From contig CAVSGZ010000008.1 in the NCBI GenBank assembly GCA_963727765.1, forward strand, positions 620,001-684,000: a DNA stretch of 64,000 bases, given 5' to 3'. Positions 39,170 to 48,061 of the stretch are shown in pieces. The stretch's first letter is position 1; the number at the start of each line of letters is the position of its first letter. The translations under genes were made by a program, and so were the position numbers. This DNA comes from FEN-299 sp963727765. Lineage in GTDB: Bacteria > Acidobacteriota > Vicinamibacteria > Vicinamibacterales > Fen-181. The notes below the pieces were generated by a model. The model saw only the letters and a program-made list of their open reading frames with translations. It was not told where the DNA came from and did not search any database.

Positions 39170-40507
39170 CTATTTCTCCATCCTCAGCCGCTCCTGCCAC
39201 TCGGTGAGCGTCTCCACTGCGTTCGAGCCCGCGTGCACGAAGCCCGCGACCCCGGCGGCTCCGAGCGCCTCCAGGTGCTCCTTCGGGTTGCCGGCCACCA
39301 CGACCGGGGCCGTGGCCTGCGCCACGACCTCCCGGGCGATTTCGAGGTACTCAGCGTCCGCACTGCAGAGGACGACGAGGTCGGCGTCGGCCAGTGTCTC
39401 CGACGACACGATGTCGAAGCCGGCGCAGCCGAAGAGATTGGCGCAGAAGGCCGCGCGCGCCTTGCGCATCTTGAGGTCGCCGCGCTCGAGCAGCAGCACG
39501 CGAGGCGTACGCCCGATGGCGGCGGCGTGGCGCTCGGTGCGGCGGCGGATCGCCTCGAACGGCTCGGCAAGCCTCCACCCGACCTCCGTCAGCCAGCAGG
39601 CCTCCGGCGCGCGCTCGGCCAGATTCGGGTAGTTGTTGGTGCCGACCAGCACCCGCTTGCGCGTCGCCACGGCCTGCTCCTTTCGTGCGCATGACGACGA
39701 CAGGGCGGCCTTGATGGCGCCCGAAGCCTGGCAGGCCGCCCAGCCGCCCGCCCGCTCGATCTCCTGGAACAACGTCCACGCCTCGGCGGCGACCGCGTCG
39801 GTCAGCGCCTCGATGTAGTAAGAGCCGGCACCGGGGTCGGACACCTTGTCGAGGTGGCTCTCCTCGCGCAGGATGTGCTGGACGTTCTCGGCCAGGTGCG
39901 GGTGGAAGCCGCACGCCGAGACCGTGAGCGAGTCGCATCCGCCCAGCACCGCGGAGAGCGCCTCGGTCGTGACACGCAGCAGGTTGACCGACGGGTCGTA
40001 GAGCGTCTTGTTCTCGCCGGCGGTACGCGCGTGGATGCGGACGTCCACGCTCGCCCCGAACGCCGACGCCACGCCCGGCCACAGCAGCCGGGCCGCGCGG
40101 AGCTTGGCGATCTCCATGAAGTGGTTCGAGCCGATCGCAAATCCGAGCGTCGTCACCCTCTGGCCGGCGGCAAGCCGCTCGGCGCCCTGCGCGAGGACGT
40201 ACGCCACCTCCTGCGCGGCCGTCGCGCCGCGCTCGTGGGCGTCGATCGCGCTGGCGCTCAACTCGGGCTCCTGGCCGGGCCGAACCACCTCCCACGTGCC
40301 CGTGGCCGTCGACAGCGGCTCCCGGGCCGCGGCAGGCTCGGCGCGGTAGTAGGGCCTGATGGCGATCCCCTCGTCGGTCTGCCACACCAGGCGTTTCTCG
40401 TAGTCGGCGCCCTTGAGATCGCGTCGGATCTGGGCTTCCCACTCGGCGGTGGTCACCGGCGGGAACGTCTCGGAGAGATGCCGTGAGGTGTCCTGTCTGT
40501 CCGCCAT
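39170..40507 (-). CDS. mutA: Methylmalonyl-CoA mutase, small subunit
   Basis: 445 residues with homology to the TIM barrel of MutB but without B12-contact residues: LVWQTDEGIAIRPYYRAE, GFAIGSNHFMEIAKLRAARL, HPHLAENVQHILREESHLDK and DPGAGSYYIEALTDA. The C-terminal domain is a degenerate flavodoxin-like fold lacking the DxHxxG motif, as expected of the structural subunit. It sits 7 bases after the epimerase gene and 39 bases before mutB. Confidence 0.92.
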   Translation of the reverse strand: MADRQDTSRHLSETFPPVTTAEWEAQIRRDLKGADYEKRLVWQTDEGIAIRPYYRAEPAAAREPLSTATGTWEVVRPGQEPELSASAIDAHERGATAAQEVAYVLAQGAERLAAGQRVTTLGFAIGSNHFMEIAKLRAARLLWPGVASAFGASVDVRIHARTAGENKTLYDPSVNLLRVTTEALSAVLGGCDSLTVSACGFHPHLAENVQHILREESHLDKVSDPGAGSYYIEALTDAVAAEAWTLFQEIERAGGWAACQASGAIKAALSSSCARKEQAVATRKRVLVGTNNYPNLAERAPEACWLTEVGWRLAEPFEAIRRRTERHAAAIGRTPRVLLLERGDLKMRKARAAFCANLFGCAGFDIVSSETLADADLVVLCSADAEYLEIAREVVAQATAPVVVAGNPKEHLEALGAAGVAGFVHAGSNAVETLTEWQERLRMEK

Positions 40508-40514
40508 CGTCTAG

Positions 40515-41012
40515 CTACCCTTCCTGGACCACTTCCACGAGCAGGCCGAACGCGCCCTCCTCGCGGGACTTGGGGTGCACGAAGAACACCGTCGTGCCGC
40601 GGGACCCTTTTCGCGGGGCCGTGTCGATGATCTGGAACCCGCGGGCCTTCATGTCGTCGAATGCCCGCTGGATGTCGTGGACGCGATACGCGATGTGCGC
40701 GAAGCCACCGCGGCCGCCGTTGCGCTCGATGAGTTTCTGCACGGGGGAGTCGGGAGCGGTGGGCTCGAGCAACTGGATCAGGTTCGGGCCGTCGCCGATC
40801 CGCAGCAGCACCTCACGGACCTTGTCGCCGCCGGCGACCTCCTCGCGGTGGATCTCGGTGAACCCGAGCAGTTTGTAAGCGGCCACCTGGGCCTCGAGCT
40901 CGCCTGGGCGCACCGCGATGGCCACGTGGTCGACGCAGGTGAACCCCGCCATCGGCGGGTCTGAGGCGGCCGGTGGGCCGACGGTGGTCGGGACGTCATT
41001 CGAATTCGACAA
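40515..41012 (-). CDS. mce: Methylmalonyl-CoA epimerase
   Basis: 165 residues, VOC superfamily. It begins with the metal motif CVDHVAIAV (His) and contains LLRIGDGPNLIQLLEP (Glu/Gln position), GGRGGFAHIAYRV (His) and the C-terminal FGLLVEVVQ (Glu). The start is TTG at 41012, supported by a strong GGGAGG eight bases upstream that lies inside the biotin-carrier gene, so the two genes overlap by 17 bases. An internal ATG at 40952 (MAGFTCVDHV) is an alternative without a binding site. It converts (S)- to (R)-methylmalonyl-CoA. Confidence 0.9.
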   Translation of the reverse strand: MSNSNDVPTTVGPPAASDPPMAGFTCVDHVAIAVRPGELEAQVAAYKLLGFTEIHREEVAGGDKVREVLLRIGDGPNLIQLLEPTAPDSPVQKLIERNGGRGGFAHIAYRVHDIQRAFDDMKARGFQIIDTAPRKGSRGTTVFFVHPKSREEGAFGLLVEVVQEG

Positions 41013-41400
41013 GGACCTGTCCTCCCTTGACGCTGTCGCCGACGTTGACGTTGATCTGGCTGACCTTGCCGGCCACCGGTGCGGTGATGTCAGTTTCCAT
41101 CTTCATCGCTTCGAGCACCAGCACCCCGTCGCCCACCTGGATCTGCTGGCCGGGCCTGGCCGCGATGCGCACCACTATGCCCGAGATTGGGCTGCGGCAC
41201 ACCTTCTCCTCGTTGACGGCCGTGGCCGGTGCCTCGCCGGGCGCCGGCGGCGGCGGGGCGGCGACGGCCGGGGCCGGGGCCGGGACGCGTGCGGGCGACA
41301 TCGGGAAGTAGCCCCCCACGCCGTAGATCGGGTGCTCCGGCGCGGCCACCTCGACATCGACCTCGTACGCCTTGCCGTCAACGGTGATTCTCAGTTTCAC
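40996..41400 (-). CDS. Biotin carboxyl carrier protein (1.3S-type subunit)
   Basis: 134 residues from GTG 41400 with GGAG five bases upstream. The N-terminal strand MKLRITVDGKAYEVDVEV is followed by an Ala/Pro linker and a biotinyl domain with the acceptor Lys in VLEAMKMETDITAP and the terminal GGQVLVEFE. As a free carrier next to separate 12S and 5S carboxyltransferases, it corresponds to the 1.3S subunit of transcarboxylase, or to the gamma subunit of Na+-pumping decarboxylases. There is no membrane subunit here, which favours transcarboxylase. Confidence 0.9.
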   Translation of the reverse strand: MKLRITVDGKAYEVDVEVAAPEHPIYGVGGYFPMSPARVPAPAPAVAAPPPPAPGEAPATAVNEEKVCRSPISGIVVRIAARPGQQIQVGDGVLVLEAMKMETDITAPVAGKVSQINVNVGDSVKGGQVLVEFE

Positions 41401-41480
41401 ACGAACTCCATGTTTCTTGTCGACTTACGCCTCACGCCCTGCGGCTCACGTCCTGGCGGCCTGCGGCTTCCGGCCGGAGC
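41401..41480. repeat. Degenerate 7-bp repeats in the gap after the small-subunit gene
   Basis: Read on the minus strand, 7-mers run from the TAG of the preceding gene: GCTCCGG, CCGGAAG, CCGCAGG, CCGCCAG, GACGTGA, GCCGCAG, GGCGTGA, GGCGTAA. The last units resemble those at 43534-43609. This is the most degenerate block of the family. Confidence 0.5.
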
Positions 41481-41849
41481 CTACCGATGGACGGCCCACC
41501 GGTGCGACGCCATGACCGACACGCGGCCCTGCTGCGCCCATGCCTCCGAGGCGAGAAGCCGGACCTGCCGGACGTGGGCCCGCTCGCCGAGGAAGGCGGC
41601 CACCGTCGCGGCAATGACCAGCATGACCTCCTCGGTGATCTCCTCGCGCGCCGCGGGAGCCGCGGCGGCGTGCCCCACGGTCGAAACGGCGGCCGCGCCC
41701 GCGGGGAGGGGCGCCGGCAAAGGCCTGGCGGCCACCAAGCCCGACACCGCCGCGTCGCGGGCCGCCTCGAGCCTCGCGATGCGCTCTTCCAGTTCCGCGA
41801 TCCGTGCGAGGAGGTCGGACGTCTTGGAACCCGGTTTCTTCGTTGCCAT
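41481..41849 (-). CDS. Small subunit of the biotin-dependent carboxyltransferase (unassigned family)
   Basis: 122 residues from ATG 41849 (CGGAG five bases upstream). It starts with a short coiled coil (DLLARIAELEERIARLEAA), continues through an Ala/Pro linker and ends in a compact domain (EEITEEVMLVIAATVAAFLG, then QGRVSVMASHRW). Similar short proteins ending in a GR-[VI]-x-[IM]-x-SH motif accompany 12S/1.3S and OadA-type carboxyltransferases, so a role as an accessory or linker subunit is inferred from position. No membrane helix is evident, unlike OadG or the decarboxylase delta subunit. Confidence 0.6.
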   Translation of the reverse strand: MATKKPGSKTSDLLARIAELEERIARLEAARDAAVSGLVAARPLPAPLPAGAAAVSTVGHAAAAPAAREEITEEVMLVIAATVAAFLGERAHVRQVRLLASEAWAQQGRVSVMASHRWAVHR

Positions 41850-41860
41850 GCGAACTCCGG

Positions 41861-41936
41861 CTGACGGCTGACGGCTGACGACTGACGGCTGGCTTCGGGC
41901 CGGCCACCGGCCGTCGGTCTTCAGCCGTCGGCCCGA
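41861..41936. repeat. 7-bp repeat block with inverted arm after the 12S stop codon
   Basis: CTGACGG, CTGACGG, CTGACGA, CTGACGG, CTGGCTT (41861-41895) are answered by CCGTCGG, TCTTCAG, CCGTCGG (41911-41931). On the minus strand the units begin immediately after the TAG of the 12S gene (41937-41939). The block fills the gap to the next gene of the same operon. Confidence 0.8.
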
Positions 41937-43509
41937 CTAGAGAGGCATCAATCCGTGCTTCTTCGGCGGGCGCAACTCGCGCTTGGTGTGCAGCGCCTCG
42001 AGCGACTGCGCCAGGAGCTTCCGCGTGTCGGCCGGATCGATGATGTCGTCGACCAGCCGCCGCCCCGCCGCGACGTAGGGATTGGCGAAGTGGCTCGCGG
42101 TACTCCTCGATCATCTCCTTGCGCCGGACGGCCTTGTTCTCGGCCTTCTCGATTTCGTTGCGGAACACGATCTCCGCCGCCCCCTCCGCGCCCATCACGG
42201 CCACCTCGGCGGTCGGCCACGCGTAGACGCGGTCGGCGCCGAGGTCCTTGCCGCACATGGCGAGGTAGGCGCCCCCGTAGGCCTTGCGGAGGATCACCGT
42301 GATCTTCGGCACCGTGGTCGCCGAGTAGGAGAAGAGCATCTTCGCGCCGTGGCGGATGATGCCGCCGTACTCCTGCTGGACGCCGGGCAGGAAGCCGGGG
42401 ACGTCGACGAAGGTGACCAGCGGGATGTTGAACGCGTTGCAGAAGCGGATGAACCGTGCCGCCTTGTTCGACGCGTTGATGTCGATGGCGCCGGCCAGGT
42501 AATTCGGCTGGTTGGCGACGATGCCGACCGGGCGCCCGACGATGCGGGCGAAGCCGATGACGAGATTGGGCGCGAACCCGGGCTGGATCTCGAGGAAGTC
42601 GCCCAGGTCCACGACGCCCGCGAGGACGCGGCGGACGTCGTAGGCCTGCTTTCCCTCGGCGGGCACGATCGTCCGCAGTTCGGGGTTCGGGTCGGCGTGC
42701 CCGTCGGAGGGCAGCACGGGCGGGTCCTCGAGGTTGTTGCTCGGCATGAAGCTCAGCAGGCGCTGGCACAGGAACGCGGCCTCGCGGTCGTCCTGCGCCA
42801 CCAGGTGCACGACGCCGGAGTGGGCCATGTGCGCGTCGGCCCCGCCGAGTTGCTCGGCCGTCACCACTTCACCGGTGACCTGCTTGATCACCTGCGGCCC
42901 GGTGATGAACATCTGCGCCTGCCGGGTCTGGATGATGAAGTCGGTGAGCGCCGGGCTGTAGGCCGCGCCGCCCGCGCACGGGCCGCAGATGAGCGAGATC
43001 TGCGGGACCGCGCCCGACAGCTTGGTGTTGGTGTAGAAGACCTTCCCGTAGCCGGACAGGCTGTCGATCCCTTCCTGCACGCGGGCGCCGCCCGAGTCGT
43101 TGATGAAGATGAACGGCGAGCCCGTCTTGAGCGACAGTTCCATCGTCTCGGCGATCTTCGTCGAGTGCACTTCACCGGCCGCGCCGCCGCCGACGGTGAA
43201 GTCCTGGCTGGCCAGGTGCACGAGTCGGCCGCCGACGGCCGCAGCGCCGGTGATGACGCCGTCAGCCGGGAACTCCTTGCCGGCCATGCCGAACGCCGTC
43301 GCGCGGTGCCGGGCGAAGAGGCCGGACTCCTGGAAGCTGCCCGGGTCGACCAGGATCTCCACCCGCTCGCGCGCCCCGAGCTTGCCGGCCTTGTGCTGTT
43401 TCTCCAGCCGTTCGGGGCCGCCGCCGGCCATCAGCTCGGCGCGCTTCTTCCCGAGCTCCTTCAGCCGCCCTTCCATCGTCGGCGCCGTTTTCGTTTCAGG
43501 TTTGGTCAT
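41937..43509 (-). CDS. Carboxyltransferase subunit (12S/MmdA/PccB type), one frameshift
   Basis: About 524 residues after correction, from ATG 43509. Acyl-CoA carboxyltransferase signatures: KLGARERVEILVDPGSF, FINDSGGARVQEGIDSL, ICGPCAGGAAYSPALTDF, and the second half FVDVPGFLPGVQQEYGGIIRHG and RKAYGGAYLAMCGKDLGADR. One extra C near 42092 shifts the frame; the correct continuation is EYREHFANPYVAAGRRLVDD, ending PPKKHGLMPL at TAG 41937. It transfers a carboxyl between biotin and propionyl-CoA/methylmalonyl-CoA. No biotin carboxylase gene is present in the cluster. Confidence 0.88.
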
Positions 43510-43533
43510 CGTCGTTCTCACTCTGTGCGCCCA

Positions 43534-43609
43534 ACGCCTTACGTCTTACGCCCCACGCCTGACGCCTGGTCTATGGCGTACGGCGCGAGACGTAAGGCGT
43601 AAGCCGTCT
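43534..43609. repeat. 7-bp repeat hairpin after the 5S stop codon
   Basis: ACGCCTT, ACGTCTT, ACGCCCC, ACGCCTG, ACGCCTG (43534-43568) face GGCGTAC, GGCGCGA, GACGTAA, GGCGTAA, GCCGTCT (43575-43609) across a 6-base loop. Read on the minus strand, the arm begins next to the TGA of the 5S gene (43609-43611). This is the clearest hairpin of the family and lies in the 99-base gap between the 5S and 12S genes. Confidence 0.85.
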
Positions 43610-45134
43610 CAGGCCGGTGTCACCGTCACCTTGTGCGTGCGGCCGTCGAGCCTGACGTCGTACATGATCTGCGTGCGAACCGGACCACGCCCCTCGTCGC
43701 CGCCGGCAGCCGGCGCGGGTGCCGGCTTCGGGTCAGCCGAAGGCGTGAACGCTTCCTTCCCCACGTTGCGCGGCCCCTCGTGGCGGGCGGCGAAGAACCG
43801 CGTCGCGACCTGCGGAAACATCGCGAAGGTGAGGACGTCCTCGTCGGTGCCGTTGCAGCCGTCGACGGCGATGGCCTGCGCGCGCAGCTCGTCCCACTCG
43901 GGCTTCAGCAGGTCGGCCGGCCGGCAGGTGATCGGTTCCTTGTGCGCGTGTTTCCGCGCCAGCTCGACCACCTCCGGCTCGCGCGCGGCGATGGTGTCGC
44001 CGTAGTAGCCGAGCATCAGGTCGGCGAACTCGCCGGTCATCACCTTGTAGCGGCCCATCATCACGTTGAAGACCGCCTGCGTGCCGACGATCTGGCTCGA
44101 CGGCGTGACCAGCGGCGGGAAGCCGGCGTCTCGCCGCACGTGCGGAACCTCGGAGAGCACCTCGTCGATTCGGTCGGCAGCCCCCTGCTGCTTCAACTGG
44201 CTCTCCATGTTCGAGATCATGCCGCCGGGGATCTGGCGAGTCGAAGAGCTTCGGTGTCGACGCCGGTGATGTTCGACAGGAACTCGGCGTAGCGCGGGCG
44301 GATCCGGGCGAAATGATCCTTGATCCAGTGCAGGCGCTCCTTGTCCAGGGCGGTCGTGAACGGCGTGCCTTCCAGCATCTCGACCAGCGACTCGGTCGGG
44401 TTGTGGCCGGGCCCGAGGCTCATCGAGCTGATGGCGGTGTCGACGCAGTCGGCGCCCGCCTCGATGGCCTTCATCAGGCTCACCAGCGTGACGCCGGTCG
44501 TCGCGTGCACGTGCACCTGGACGCGCACCTCCTCGCCGAGCGCGGTCTTGATGGCGCGGACCAGGTCGTAGGCCGGCTGCGGCTTGAGCAGCGCCGCCAT
44601 GTCCTTGATGCAGATCGAGTCGGCGCCGAGCTCGCGCAGCTGGACCGCCAGTTTCACGAACCCGGCGATCGTGTGCACGCGGGCTGGTGGTGTAGGAGAT
44701 CGTGCCCTGCGCGTGCTTGCCCGTGCGCCGCACGGCCGCGATCGCCCGGCCCAGGTTGCGGATGTCGTTGAGCGCGTCGAAGACCCGGAACACGTCGATG
44801 CCGTTGTCGGCTGCCTTCTGGACGAACCGGTCGACCACCCCGTCCTCGTAGTGGCGGTAGCCGACCAGGTTCTGCCCGCGCAGCAGCATCTGCAGGCGGG
44901 TGTTCGGCATCAGCTTCGGAAGGTGCGCAGCCGCTCCCAGGGATCTTCGTTGAGAAAACGGATGCAGGAGTCGAACGTCGCTCCGCCCCAGCACTCGAGC
45001 GACCAGAAGCCGGCCTGGTCGAGGTCCTCGCAGGCCGGCACCATGTCCTCGGTGGCCATGCGCGTGGCCATCAGGCTCTGATGCGCGTCTCGCAGGATGA
45101 GTTCGGTGACGTCAACCTTCTTCGGCGTAGACAT
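43609..45134 (-). CDS. Pyruvate/oxaloacetate carboxyltransferase (transcarboxylase 5S / OadA-like), multiple frameshifts
   Basis: About 507 residues when reconstructed. It opens MSTPKKVDVTELILRDAHQS, with the metal-site and active-site segments CWGGATFDSCIRFLNEDPWE, MLLRGQNLVGYRHYEDGVV, the catalytic-lysine-type ICIKDMAALLKP, VQVHVHATTGVTLVSLMKA and QIPGGMISNMESQLKQQG. Frame breaks: near 44924 (one base lost), 44688 (one extra), and two extra bases around 44233-44250. Conserved order is kept across each break. The C-terminus ends in VRTQIMYDVRLDGRTHKVTV with no biotin-acceptor MKM motif, so it relies on the separate carrier protein. Product: oxaloacetate from pyruvate, or the reverse. Confidence 0.85.
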
Positions 45135-45174
45135 AGCTCTCTTCTTCTCGTCGGCATCAATCGGAGCAGGACCT

Positions 45175-45220
45175 CACCCCTCGACCTTGCTCGGGGTGCC
45201 CTGAGCTTGTCGAAGGGCAG
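45175..45220. repeat. Dispersed repeat, copy 1 (CCCTTCGACAAGCTCAGGG type)
   Basis: CACCCCTCGACCTTGCTCGG, then GGTGCCCTGAGCTTGTCGAAGGGCAG, is nearly identical to 57725-57771. It lies in the 434-base gap between the divergent 5S gene and the lipoprotein gene. Sequences of this type occur in many unrelated bacterial genomes. The rest of the gap (45221-45568) shows no gene; GTACACTATAGG near 45510 is -10-like. Confidence 0.75.
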
Positions 45221-45568
45221 CCCTGCTCTGATGCGGCGGCGGACCTTCCCGACAGCGCCGCCCCCGCACGCGAAACGCCATCACTGATCGTGGAAAAGTG
45301 CGTGGTATCGAACAGGAAGGCCGCCCGCCTCACACGGGACCCTGCCCAGAGGGGAACGTGTGCGCAGGCGTCAGCCCGGCAGAGCATTCATTCTACTCCT
45401 CCCGCAAGTCCGCCGCCAAGCAGCGACCGGCCCGGGCGCGGCGAGCCAGTAGTAGACATCAGGCGGCTTCAGCCCTGCGCCTTGGCCTGGCCTGCGAGCC
45501 GGACCGAGGTACACTATAGGGAAACGCCATTCCGGCCCGGCTGAACGCTGTTGATAAGTGGGGGTTCT

Positions 45569-46315
45569 GTGGCCAAGACGTCGACCGTAGTTGCATCGCT
45601 TGTTGTCGCGCTGGCGCTCGTCGCCGGCAGCGCGTGTTCCCGTCAGCGTTCGTCGTCGGCCGCGGCCGCGCCGCCTCCTCCGGGCGCCGAGCAGGCGCTC
45701 GGGACCGTGGACGGCGAGGTGCTCGAGACGATCGACGCCGCCAACTACACCTACATGAGGCTCAAGACGCCGAAGGGCGAGGTGTGGGCGGCGACCGGCA
45801 AGACCGTCGTCAAGGTGGGCGACAAGATCACGGTGCCGCTCGAGACCGAGATGCGGAACTTCCACAGCCCGTCGCTCAACCGCGACTTCCCGGTCATCTA
45901 CTTCGTGTCGCGGAACGGGCAGGGGGACCAGTCGGCGCCGCCGCCGATGGCGGTCGGGCACGGGACAAGCGGCATGCCGAGCCAGTCGCCCGTCAGCGTG
46001 AAGGCGATGGCGCCGCCCGCCGGCGGCTCGAGCATCGCGGAGGTCTGGGCCAGGCGCGCCTCGCTCGTCGGCAAGACGGTCACCGTCAACGGCACCGTGA
46101 TCAAGTTCAACGGCGGCATCCTGGGCCGCAACTGGCTGCACCTGCAGGACGGGAGCGGCGACGCCGCCGACGGCACCAACGACATGACCGTCACCACCGA
46201 CGCCGCGGCCAGGGTGGGCGACGTCATCACGGTCACCGGGACGGTGGCCACAGACAAGGACATCGGCGCCGGCTACGTCTACAAGGTCCTGCTCGAGAAC
46301 GCGAAGATCAAGTAG
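45569..46315 (+). CDS. Putative lipoprotein with two OB-fold-like domains
   Basis: 248 residues from GTG 45569 with a GTGGGGG site upstream. A hydrophobic signal ends at a possible lipobox (VAGSAC). Residues about 45-125 (GTVDGEVLETIDAANYTYMR, VWAATGKTVVKVGDKITVP) and about 160-248 (SLVGKTVTVNGTVIKFNGG, NWLHLQDGSG, VITVTGTVATDKDIGAGY) each have the five-strand OB pattern seen in nucleic-acid- or metal-binding periplasmic proteins. No specific function can be given. It converges on the WYL regulator and overlaps it by 8 bases at the 3' ends. Confidence 0.65.
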   Translation: MAKTSTVVASLVVALALVAGSACSRQRSSSAAAAPPPPGAEQALGTVDGEVLETIDAANYTYMRLKTPKGEVWAATGKTVVKVGDKITVPLETEMRNFHSPSLNRDFPVIYFVSRNGQGDQSAPPPMAVGHGTSGMPSQSPVSVKAMAPPAGGSSIAEVWARRASLVGKTVTVNGTVIKFNGGILGRNWLHLQDGSGDAADGTNDMTVTTDAAARVGDVITVTGTVATDKDIGAGYVYKVLLENAKIK

Positions 46316-47360
46316 GCCGCGCCTGGCCCCTGAACGGCAGGAACATCATCCCTCGGACGTCGGCGAGCGTCGGCGCCTCGAACGGCATCGGCGGCGCGTA
46401 CTGCTCGCGCGCTTCCTCCAGCTCTTCCAGGATCTCGGCGGCGAGCGCCGACGGCTTCAGCACGCGGGCGTAGTGCCCGAACCCGAGCACCCAGCACCGG
46501 AGCGGCGGGTCGATCGCGACCCTCATCCGCAGCACCACCGACCCGTCGTCATGCCTCGTCATCTGCTGTGACTTGTGCCACTCGCGCTCCTCGACGTAAG
46601 GCGCGACGTGCGGCAGGAAGAGGATCTCGACCTCGTGGACCGTGTCGGTGGAGTAGGGCCCGAGCGAGTTGCCATACGGTTCTTCCGGAATCTCTCCCGG
46701 CTTGAACGTCTCTTCGAGCACTTTCAGCTTCCGGATGCGCTGCAGGGCGAACGTCCGCATCTGGGCGTACGCCGGCACGAACGCGTACAAGTAGAGCCCG
46801 CCGTTGGTGAACGTCAGCCGATGCGGTTCGATCGTGTACCGCTTCACGCGCCGGCTGGCAAACGAGTGGTAGTCCATCTCGGCGCGGCGATGCTCGAGGG
46901 TCGCCCTCGCCAGCGTCTCGACGAAGGCCGACTGCGCCCCGGCGCCCATCCGGCCGACCGCCGCCGGCCCGGGCTTGCAGGTCAGCACGGCGCTCAGCTT
47001 GTCGAGGTAGGCCCGCATGTGCGGGCTGAGCGCGCGTCCGACCTTCTGCAGCGCCGAGTTCAGATCCGCGTCGATGGGCGAGCCGCCGCACGCGGCGAGC
47101 CTCGTCCGGTTCGCGTAGAACGCGCACAGCTCGGGGAAGGTGAACGACGTCCCTGTGAGCTTCTGGAACGGCTGGCCCGACAGGCGCCAGCGGTTCGCCC
47201 CTCCAGGCGACGGCTCGTCGTAGAGCGGAAACCCCGCCGACTGCAGGGCGTCCAGGTCGCGGCGAATCGTTCTCGTGCTGACCCGATGCTCGGCCGCGAG
47301 TTTGCTGATGGTGACGTCGGCGGCCGAGCCGATGGCCCTGAGGATGTCCCACTGCCGCAC
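46308..47360 (-). CDS. HTH/WYL-domain transcriptional regulator
   Basis: 350 residues from GTG 47360. A DeoR-like winged helix occupies residues 1-60 (ISKLAAEHRVSTRTIRRDLDAL), followed by the WYL domain (ATLEHRRAEMDYHSFASRR, YTIEPHRLTFTNGGLYLYAF) and the C-terminal WCX extension (VEILFLPHVAPYVEEREWHKSQ). WYL regulators bind nucleic-acid ligands or small molecules and control stress, DNA-damage or defence genes. The open frame continues a few residues upstream (KRHTEIV) without a start codon. It is divergent from the 183-residue secreted protein, which begins 106 bases away. Confidence 0.87.
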   Translation of the reverse strand: MRQWDILRAIGSAADVTISKLAAEHRVSTRTIRRDLDALQSAGFPLYDEPSPGGANRWRLSGQPFQKLTGTSFTFPELCAFYANRTRLAACGGSPIDADLNSALQKVGRALSPHMRAYLDKLSAVLTCKPGPAAVGRMGAGAQSAFVETLARATLEHRRAEMDYHSFASRRVKRYTIEPHRLTFTNGGLYLYAFVPAYAQMRTFALQRIRKLKVLEETFKPGEIPEEPYGNSLGPYSTDTVHEVEILFLPHVAPYVEEREWHKSQQMTRHDDGSVVLRMRVAIDPPLRCWVLGFGHYARVLKPSALAAEILEELEEAREQYAPPMPFEAPTLADVRGMMFLPFRGQARPT

Positions 47361-47465
47361 GATCTCAGTGTGTCTCTTCTCCGGCGTAGACGCCTCCTGC
47401 GCTGCATAGCCTACACCACCTCAGCCGGATGATGTGCTAAGCTCCCGGCCGACAGGAGGTGTCGC

Positions 47466-48017
47466 ATGCCGGTTCGACTGGCCGCCGTTCTGCTGCTGGC
47501 GCTGTCCTCGCTCGCGGCCGCCGCGCCGCCGGGCGCGAAGGTCAAGTACCCGAGCAAGATGGGCATCTATGCGATGACCTCGGAAGGACCCGTCGAGCTC
47601 AAGGTCAGCGGCGAGCCCGCGCAGGTCGAACTCGCGCTGGGCCTGAAGAGCTTCTATTCCGCCGACTCGTTCGACAAGATTCCGAAGGCCACGTGGGTGC
47701 GCTCCTTCTACGTCAGCGCCATGAACTGGGTGGCCTGGCGCCTCTACCTGGTGGTGGGGCGTGAGGCGCTGGTCGACTCGCTCAACCACTACCAGTTGCT
47801 GTCGAGCAGCGTCATCTCCAGGGGAGTCGTGGCGTTCGAGGTGGTGTCGCCCAATCTGCAGGATCTCGCGTTGATCCGCCAAGCCATCAAGACACTCGCT
47901 CCCAAGGACGTGCCTGATGACCAGCTCGAGGCGTACATCGTCATCGAGCTCAAGAGCACTTCGGGCCTCAACAACCGGAACTACCCCATCCGAATCAGCG
48001 TGCCGCCAGCGAAGTAG
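47466..48017 (+). CDS. Secreted protein of unknown function
   Basis: 183 residues with a clear signal peptide (MPVRLAAVLLLALSSLAAAA) and AGGAGGTGTCGC just before ATG 47466. The mature region contains MGIYAMTSEGPVELKVSGEP, FYSADSFDKIPKATWVRSFY and NYPIRISVPP. I do not recognise the family. Its position, 44 bases before pirin on the same strand, suggests co-expression. Confidence 0.6.
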   Translation: MPVRLAAVLLLALSSLAAAAPPGAKVKYPSKMGIYAMTSEGPVELKVSGEPAQVELALGLKSFYSADSFDKIPKATWVRSFYVSAMNWVAWRLYLVVGREALVDSLNHYQLLSSSVISRGVVAFEVVSPNLQDLALIRQAIKTLAPKDVPDDQLEAYIVIELKSTSGLNNRNYPIRISVPPAK

Positions 48018-48061
48018 CGCTATGCTGGGGGCAGGAACCCTCGCGACAGAGGAAGGCCCCC

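Noticed and set aside
43609..45134. 5S gene treated as a pseudogene
   Set aside because: All conserved blocks remain in order across the breaks and sister genes in the operon carry similar single-base indels, which fits sequence error better than decay.
45180..45220. TPP riboswitch-like string GGGGTGCCCTGAG
   Set aside because: It belongs to a dispersed repeat found again at 57725-57771; the other conserved TPP elements are absent and no thiamine gene is near.
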